Below are positions 58,891-64,000 of a stretch of 64,000 nucleotides of DNA, piece by piece. Source of the stretch: Okapia johnstoni (taxonomy: Eukaryota; Chordata; Mammalia; Artiodactyla; Giraffidae); assembly GCA_024291935.2 (NCBI GenBank), contig CM044311.1, positions 19,677,001-19,741,000 on the forward strand, in the 5' to 3' direction. Numbering within the stretch: position 1 is the stretch's first letter; each line of letters opens with the position of its first letter. Position numbers and translations under genes: made by a program. Below the pieces are notes generated by a model. The model ran no database searches and was not told where the DNA came from. It saw only the letters and a program-made list of their open reading frames with translations.

Positions 58891-59400
58891 TCATCCTGAA
58901 ACCCAGCTCAACCCTATGACTCGGAAAACCACAGGTCTGTAACTATTTTCTCTTGGTCTTGCTCCTCCCCCATTTTTTAAAGTGTCGTTCCCAACTTGCA
59001 CTTCATTGTGCCTACTGCTGGCAAGCCTGGTAACAGCCATACTTCCACACACACTGCTGCGTAGGCTGTTCACATCAGGGGCTGTCATAAAGGAAAGAGC
59101 AGCTACTGAAGTCACTGTAGAGGAGACTGTAGGGAAAAGAGAAGAGGGGCACTTGGTAGAGAAGCTGTGGCTGGAAGGTTGGGTTGGCTTCAAAGGAGGC
59201 AGTGTGAGTGCTTCCCAAGGTGGGAGGTGGAGCTTGCATTGCCACAAACATGGGACAACCAGTGACCTCTCGATGAAGCAGTGGCTGGGTATCTCACCAG
59301 CAGAGGCTGATGAATTAAGCATGTTAAGGACAAGTGAATACAGAGTACGTAGGAATTTTGGAATTTCATCAGGATCCTCACCATAGATAATATAACTGGT
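58891..59400 (-). other. GC-richer patch with overlapping open frames, unknown
   Basis: The region is visibly richer in G/C than its surroundings and stays open on both strands: 134 codons on plus (58982-59386) and a longer minus frame (58891-59538). The outer part of the minus frame is an antisense SINE and a TA tract. A third minus frame of about 70 codons is proline/serine/phenylalanine-rich. I recognise no domain. A poly-A tail, splice context or homologue is not evident. It could be an old exon, a processed pseudogene or an unassigned repeat. Confidence 0.3.
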
Positions 59401-59430
59401 ATATATACATATACATATATACATATATAT
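59396..59430. repeat. (TA)n/(CATA)n tract
   Basis: Alternating tract immediately before a SINE. Confidence 0.9.
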
Positions 59431-59602
59431 GTGGACTTTCCAGGTGGCACAGTGGTAATGAATCTGCCTGCCAATGGAAAGATCCGCTGGAGAAGGAATT
59501 GACAACTTACTGCAGTATTCATGCCTGCAACATTCCATGAACAGAGGAGCCTGGTGGGCTACAGTCTATGGGGTTGCAAAGAGTCAGTCACAACTGAGCA
59601 CA
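59431..59602 (+). mobile_element. Bov-tA SINE between two simple repeats
   Basis: A shortened sense copy in which part of the tRNA-like head is deleted. A simple repeat lies on each side. Confidence 0.88.
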
Positions 59603-59660
59603 CCACACATACACACACACACACACACATATATATATACAAGTATATATATATATATAG
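59603..59660. repeat. (CA)n-(TA)n compound microsatellite
   Basis: A CA run followed by TA runs at the SINE tail. Confidence 0.93.
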
Positions 59661-59839
59661 GCACATGTATATGAAGAATGAATATCTCTGTGACGAGTGT
59701 TAATACAACATAAAACTAATTATTAATCTCCTTGTGTCTTACATATGTCATTAGGTTTATTTTAATTTGTTGAGATGCTTCAGTTCTATTAATTATTTCT
59801 TATGAATCTTCTATTTTGTAATTGGTACTTTATTCCATA

Positions 59840-60065
59840 GGTACTTATACAGCATTCTCAGCACTTTACAAACAGTCATTTTTTTCATCCTTATTACAAG
59901 CTCTTGAGTCAGAGACCCAACATCAATCTCATTTTAGAGAAAAAGAATGGAAGTGAGCTGCTGGGGATGCTAAGTACCCAGCCCAAGGTCACAGGACAGT
60001 AAGTGGGAGGTCTGAAATCTGAGCTCAGGACTCCAGACTCCAGACTGTGCATTTCCTTCCTATTC
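59840..60065 (-). mobile_element. MIR SINE
   Basis: Clear antisense MIR: 'ctcagcactttacaaac', 'atctcattttagagaaaaag', 'agcccaaggtcacaggacag', 'taagtgggaggtctgaaatc', then the 'cagactgtgcatttcctt' end. It is the best preserved MIR here. Confidence 0.85.
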
Positions 60066-60117
60066 TTAAAATATAGTGCCTTAATTACCTATGGTTAATT
60101 AGTTAATTAATTAAAAT

Positions 60118-60225
60118 CAGACACCTACATGTTGTTTACTGTGGGCCTAGAGTTCACACACATGATCTACTGCAGTCCTCAAACCAAATCCTTTGAGGAA
60201 GGTACTCAATTTCTGCCTTAAAACT
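60118..60225 (-). mobile_element. possible second MIR fragment
   Basis: A core-like 'cacacatgatctactgcagtcctc…gaggaaggtactcaatttctgcc' follows MIR order but is weak. Confidence 0.45.
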
Positions 60226-60423
60226 GTCTTTAGCCCTATATTCTACCTCTCAAGTATTACCGACCGGCTATAGAAAGATGGTGCAGAGGTTCACTCAAAT
60301 TTTTAAAGCATTATCTCTTGATTTGTTGTAATGAGGAGAGAGAAATTACAGCCAGAAGGGAGATATTTTTTCCTTTTTAAAACATGCATGGGAAGGAGTT
60401 CCAGGATGTGGGGCATATATGCA
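60226..60423. other. unique sequence
   Basis: Nothing recognised. Confidence 0.35.
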
Positions 60424-60740
60424 TCAGTTCAGTTCAATCTCTCAGTCATATCTGACTCTTTGCGACCCAGTGGACTGCAGCACGCCAGGCTTCCCTGCCC
60501 ATCACCAGCTCCCGGATCTTGCTCAAGCTCATGTCCATCGAGTTGTTGATGCCATCCAACCATCTCATCCTCTGTTGTCCCCTTCTCCTCCTGTCTTCAA
60601 TCTTTCCCAGCATCAGGGTCTTTTCCAATGAATCATTTCTTCACATCAGGTGGCCAAAATATTGGAGCTTCAGCTTCAGCATCAGTCCTTCCAATGAATA
60701 TTCAGGACTGATTTCCTTTAGGATTGACTGATTGCATCTT
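60424..60740 (-). mobile_element. BovB 3' end, about 315 bp
   Basis: Antisense CTGAA-tail copy. TGCATC occurs at both ends and may be a short target-site duplication. It abuts an L1 3' end. Confidence 0.93.
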
Positions 60741-60829
60741 CTATATAGTTGATTCATTTTTGTGTACAGCAAAAACTAACACAATATTATAAAGCAACTA
60801 CACCCCAATAAAAAAATTAAAAATAGTTA
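60741..60829 (+). mobile_element. L1 3' terminus
   Basis: 'tatatagttgattcattttt', 'acagcaaaaactaacacaat' and 'caactacaccccaataaaaa' followed by an A-rich tail form the terminal ~90 bp of an artiodactyl L1. The rest is absent. Confidence 0.82.
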
Positions 60830-62898
60830 CATGTGTGCATGTGTTTGACATGTATAAGTTGATATATTTATAATAGATAATTATTATATTTATAACAAAA
60901 ATGCCCTTGGAAATGTATAAAATCATGCATATGATCTATTTAGCTGTGTGAGTTTTGGAAGATGCACTGCATTACAGCCTTCCCCTGGTTCCTTTGACTG
61001 TGAGCAAATCCCGTGGACAATGGTCTCAGTGGGGCTTCTGTTATCTCTCACAACAGAAGCAGACCATTTGGAAGTTGACTACCAGCTGCCAAGATATGAC
61101 TTAAAGCACAGTTAATGCTCTTTTTCAAAGAAAATAAAGTTTCTTATTTCAAGTCTCTTCCAGCATGCAAACAAAAAATAAAACAGGAGCTATGACTAAT
61201 AAATTGGTAAAAAATTTTTTTCTAATCTTGAGAAGAAGGATTTTAAATGTGTTCTTTGCATCTGTTCCTACCTTGATGAATTTAAATAAACATTGAATTT
61301 CACATCTGATCCAATGAAAAGAGGTAAAATCTTGAAAGGATATACTTTCAATAGGCTCTCTGAGGTAGAATCTAAATGGAAGATTTCCAAGGAAGCAGAA
61401 GATGGAATATCATTTGTAATTGTATCACAGAATAAGATATAACATTTTCAAATAAAATAAGCGTGAAAAATATAATATAGTTTGTACACTAGTTTATCTC
61501 TTTCTTTAAAAGTGACCTAAAGATGGTCAGATTGAAAGAGTAAAAAGTGCCTTAAATTGCAACAGATGTAATTGAAAAATTCTGGTGTTGTATAATAATT
61601 TGAGAATGAGTACTATTACCTTCCAGTGATCTGACACCAACAACAAAACAAAGTCATTTATATGGAAACTGTTAGAAGTTACTAGAAACCAGCTAACACA
61701 TTTCAAACGGTAATTTAACATCCACACAATGCATTATTTCTCTCTCTCCAGGCAGTTGAAACAAACAAACAAAAAAAAACATTTTACTGACTTAAATTTT
61801 TTTTACTTATTGTCTTATTAAATATTATAAAAGTGGAACTAAATCTTGAAGATATAAACAAAAATGACTGTTTCAGGGCTTATCCATGGCTGTGTGTTCT
61901 GGTTTTAAAATTCAGAACAATTCAATGTCTGAAAATGGATGTTAGAGAATGGACAGACATAAAAAGGCACATATCTAAAATGCACATACACTGGAAAAAT
62001 TAATCTCTTTCAGTAGGCTCTGGGAGAAGCAAACTGCATGAGCATATTGATGAGAAGCAGATCCTCTAATGAGTCAGTGAAGCTCTATTTTTTGCTTGAG
62101 TTTTGCAAAAATATATTGTGTTGCTTTGGTACTTTTGAGAAAAAGCATTCGTTTATGAGAAGTTATTCCTAGTTTTGATGAAGGTTAGAAATTTAAGGCT
62201 ACATCTGAGTTTAAGAACAAATTTCCTTTAGCTAAAAATTCTTGTGCTATATTCTTTAACTCTATTGTTAATGCTCTTCTTTTCATTACATTTTATTCAC
62301 CTATCTCTATTTTCTGATGTTTGTATAAAGAGTTATATTGTGCTAACAATTTGACATTTTATTTGTTTCAATGATCTTTAGACTCAATTTGTCCAAGATT
62401 AAGATAAATCATCCATATCCTTCCTGATTAATTGATAATCATGTCATACCTTAGCCTTCTACAGACATTAGTAATATGGTTAAATTATCAGAAAAGTCAG
62501 CTTGTTAAGATAATTGAATCAGATGTACATGTGATCTGAATTCAGTGGAGATTATTTTTACATCCCTTAAAAATCATGTTCCAACACTAGTCCCTGTTTT
62601 TACTCAATGTATACGGTAAAGAGGGACAGAAAATAAATATTTCAGTAAGGTAAGCAAATAAGCAACATTTTATCCATCAGTCACTGTCCTTCTCAAAACT
62701 TACAAATAAAAGATACAGGACTTCCTTAAAAGGATGTGTTACTTAACCACTTTTCTGCATGAAATATACATTTGAATCTTTAAGAATCTGCTGAAACCCG
62801 GTGACTGCTTTTTTTTTTTTTAAGGGGAAAAACATGGAGTAAAGGGAAAGATTAAACACAAAGAAGGAGGGATTAGAATTTAGTGCAAGACCATTACT
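60830..62898. other. unique AT-rich stretch, about 2 kb
   Basis: A T run lies at 62809-62822. No gene or recognised element. Confidence 0.45.
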
Positions 62899-63030
62899 TC
62901 AGTTTTACAGAAACTAGTACTGGGGTCAAGTGAATGAATTACTTGTCTGAGGACATAAAAATTATAATGTCTGAAATTCAAACATAGATTTTTCTGATTC
63001 CAAAGCCTGTGCTACTGGTAAATATGAACC
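62899..63030 (-). mobile_element. MIR fragment, diverged
   Basis: 'cagttttacagaaactagt', 'gaattacttgtctgaggaca' and 'gattccaaagcctgtgctac' follow antisense MIR order. Confidence 0.55.
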
Positions 63031-63129
63031 ATTCTTTTGAATAATTTTAAAATATTTTCTTGATAATTAATTAATATATTTAAATGATATTTTCACATTG
63101 ACTTAGCTAATATTTTATTGCCCAATTTA

Positions 63130-63363
63130 TTACCTATTTGAAAGTGAAAATGTTAGTTGCTCAGTCATGTCCAACTCTTTCAGATTGTATGTACTATACC
63201 CTTCCAGTCTCTGTCCATTGAATTCTCCAGGCAAGAATACTGGAGTGGGTAGTCATGCCCTTCTCCAGGGGATCTTCCTGATCCAGGGATTGAACCTAGG
63301 TCTTCCTCATTGCAAGCAGATTCTTTACCATCTGAGCCCCAAGGGAAGCCCAGTTACCTATTT
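63130..63363 (-). mobile_element. Bov-tA SINE with TSD
   Basis: An antisense copy at 63140-63353 is flanked by TTACCTATTT at 63130-63139 and 63354-63363. Confidence 0.95.
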
Positions 63364-63516
63364 AACTTAGATCATATTATATATTCCTTCTTAAATATTT
63401 ATAATTATTTTTTCAAGAATAATTAATTTCAAATCAGATTAATATATGAATTTACCTTTAAAATCCAGAGTATTATAAGAATAATTATTTTTATATTTGA
63501 GGTAAATGTGCATATA

Positions 63517-63726
63517 TGTTCAGTGGCTCAGTTGTGTTCCAGTCTTTGCAGCACCGTGGACTGTAGCCCACCAGGCTCCTCTATCCATGGGATCTTCCAG
63601 GTAAGAATACTGGAATGAATTGCCATTTCCTTCTCCATGGGATCTTCCTGACCCAGGAATCACCCATCTCCTGCATCTCCTGCTTTGGCAGGCGGATTCT
63701 TTACCACTGCACACTTGGGAAGTTCT
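63517..63726 (-). mobile_element. Bov-tA SINE
   Basis: Antisense copy with a degraded head (CACTGCACACTTGGGAAGTTC). Confidence 0.92.
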
Positions 63727-64000
63727 AGATAAGTTTATCAACTACTAAAGAAAAAAAAGTGACTTTTTTATTCTACAAGGACATTTACCATAATTAGACA
63801 TTTCATTGTGAAGCTAATGATTTACAGAGGAAAATGCAGTTATGTTCAATTGCACGGCAAAAAAATCTTGACTCATAAAGGCTCATGGAGATTTTAATAC
63901 AGTTAAAAGTTTTTATGTGTTTAAGAAATAGATGGTCAATATGCATGAAAAGATGACATTTTACAATGGATCAAAAATGGGAACATATGTCTGAGATTAT
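63727..64000. other. unique AT-rich sequence
   Basis: No feature recognised up to the window edge. Confidence 0.4.

Noticed and set aside
1..64000. CRISPR-like array, from many similar short motifs
   Set aside because: The recurring motifs are dispersed SINE and LINE segments on both strands with irregular spacing, in a eukaryotic genome.

Overview
This is nuclear DNA of a ruminant, most likely a bovid (cattle, sheep, goat or a close relative). The evidence is the repeat content: dozens of tRNA-headed Bov-tA/Bov-A SINEs, dimeric Bov-A2 SINEs with (AGC)n tails, about twenty BovB (RTE-type) LINE copies, bovine-type L1 with its 3' UTR, and cetartiodactyl CHR-type tRNA SINEs. Species cannot be decided from these alone. 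The window is AT-rich and reads as a gene desert or a very long intron. I found no intact host protein-coding gene, no rRNA, no functional tRNA and no CRISPR array. Almost every longer open frame is the sense or antisense reading of a LINE or SINE.

Layout. 1-5.1 kb: scattered SINEs, a truncated BovB and a decayed fragment resembling an endogenous-retrovirus dUTPase-like region. 5.1-8.4 kb: the longest BovB copy (about 2.9 kb), inserted into an older SINE that it splits in two. 8.4-15.2 kb: mostly unique, with SINEs, an antisense BovB piece, and one of two copies of a ~180 bp sequence I cannot assign. 15.2-15.95 kb: a DNA-transposon-like element with terminal inverted repeats, interrupted by a SINE. 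16-32 kb: BovB 3' ends, SINEs, CHR elements and old mammalian repeats. 32-33 kb: a nested BovB/SINE/BovB cluster. 33.6-46 kb: the second copy of the unassigned repeat, a young-looking BovB 3' end, and MIR, L2, hAT-like and L1 3'-end remnants. 47.0-50.4 kb: one L1 insertion with a 14-bp target-site duplication and a 5' inversion (twin priming), later hit by another L1 and a Bov-A2. 51.4-58.2 kb: a 1.8 kb antisense BovB and further BovB copies and SINEs. 58.9-59.4 kb: a GC-richer patch with overlapping open frames of unknown origin. 59.8-64 kb: MIR, BovB, an L1 3' end, SINEs and long unique stretches.

How the parts relate. BovB and L1 supply reverse transcriptase. Bov-tA, Bov-A and Bov-A2 are nonautonomous; they share BovB 3' sequence and are known to depend on BovB. 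In this window nearly all BovB copies are 5'-truncated, and no copy examined keeps a clean reading frame, so nothing here looks autonomously active. Target-site duplications and nesting let part of the insertion order be read directly. I see no convincing new biological system. The items most worth checking are the unassigned dispersed repeat, the TIR element, the twin-primed L1, the dUTPase-like fragment and the 58.9-59.4 kb patch.
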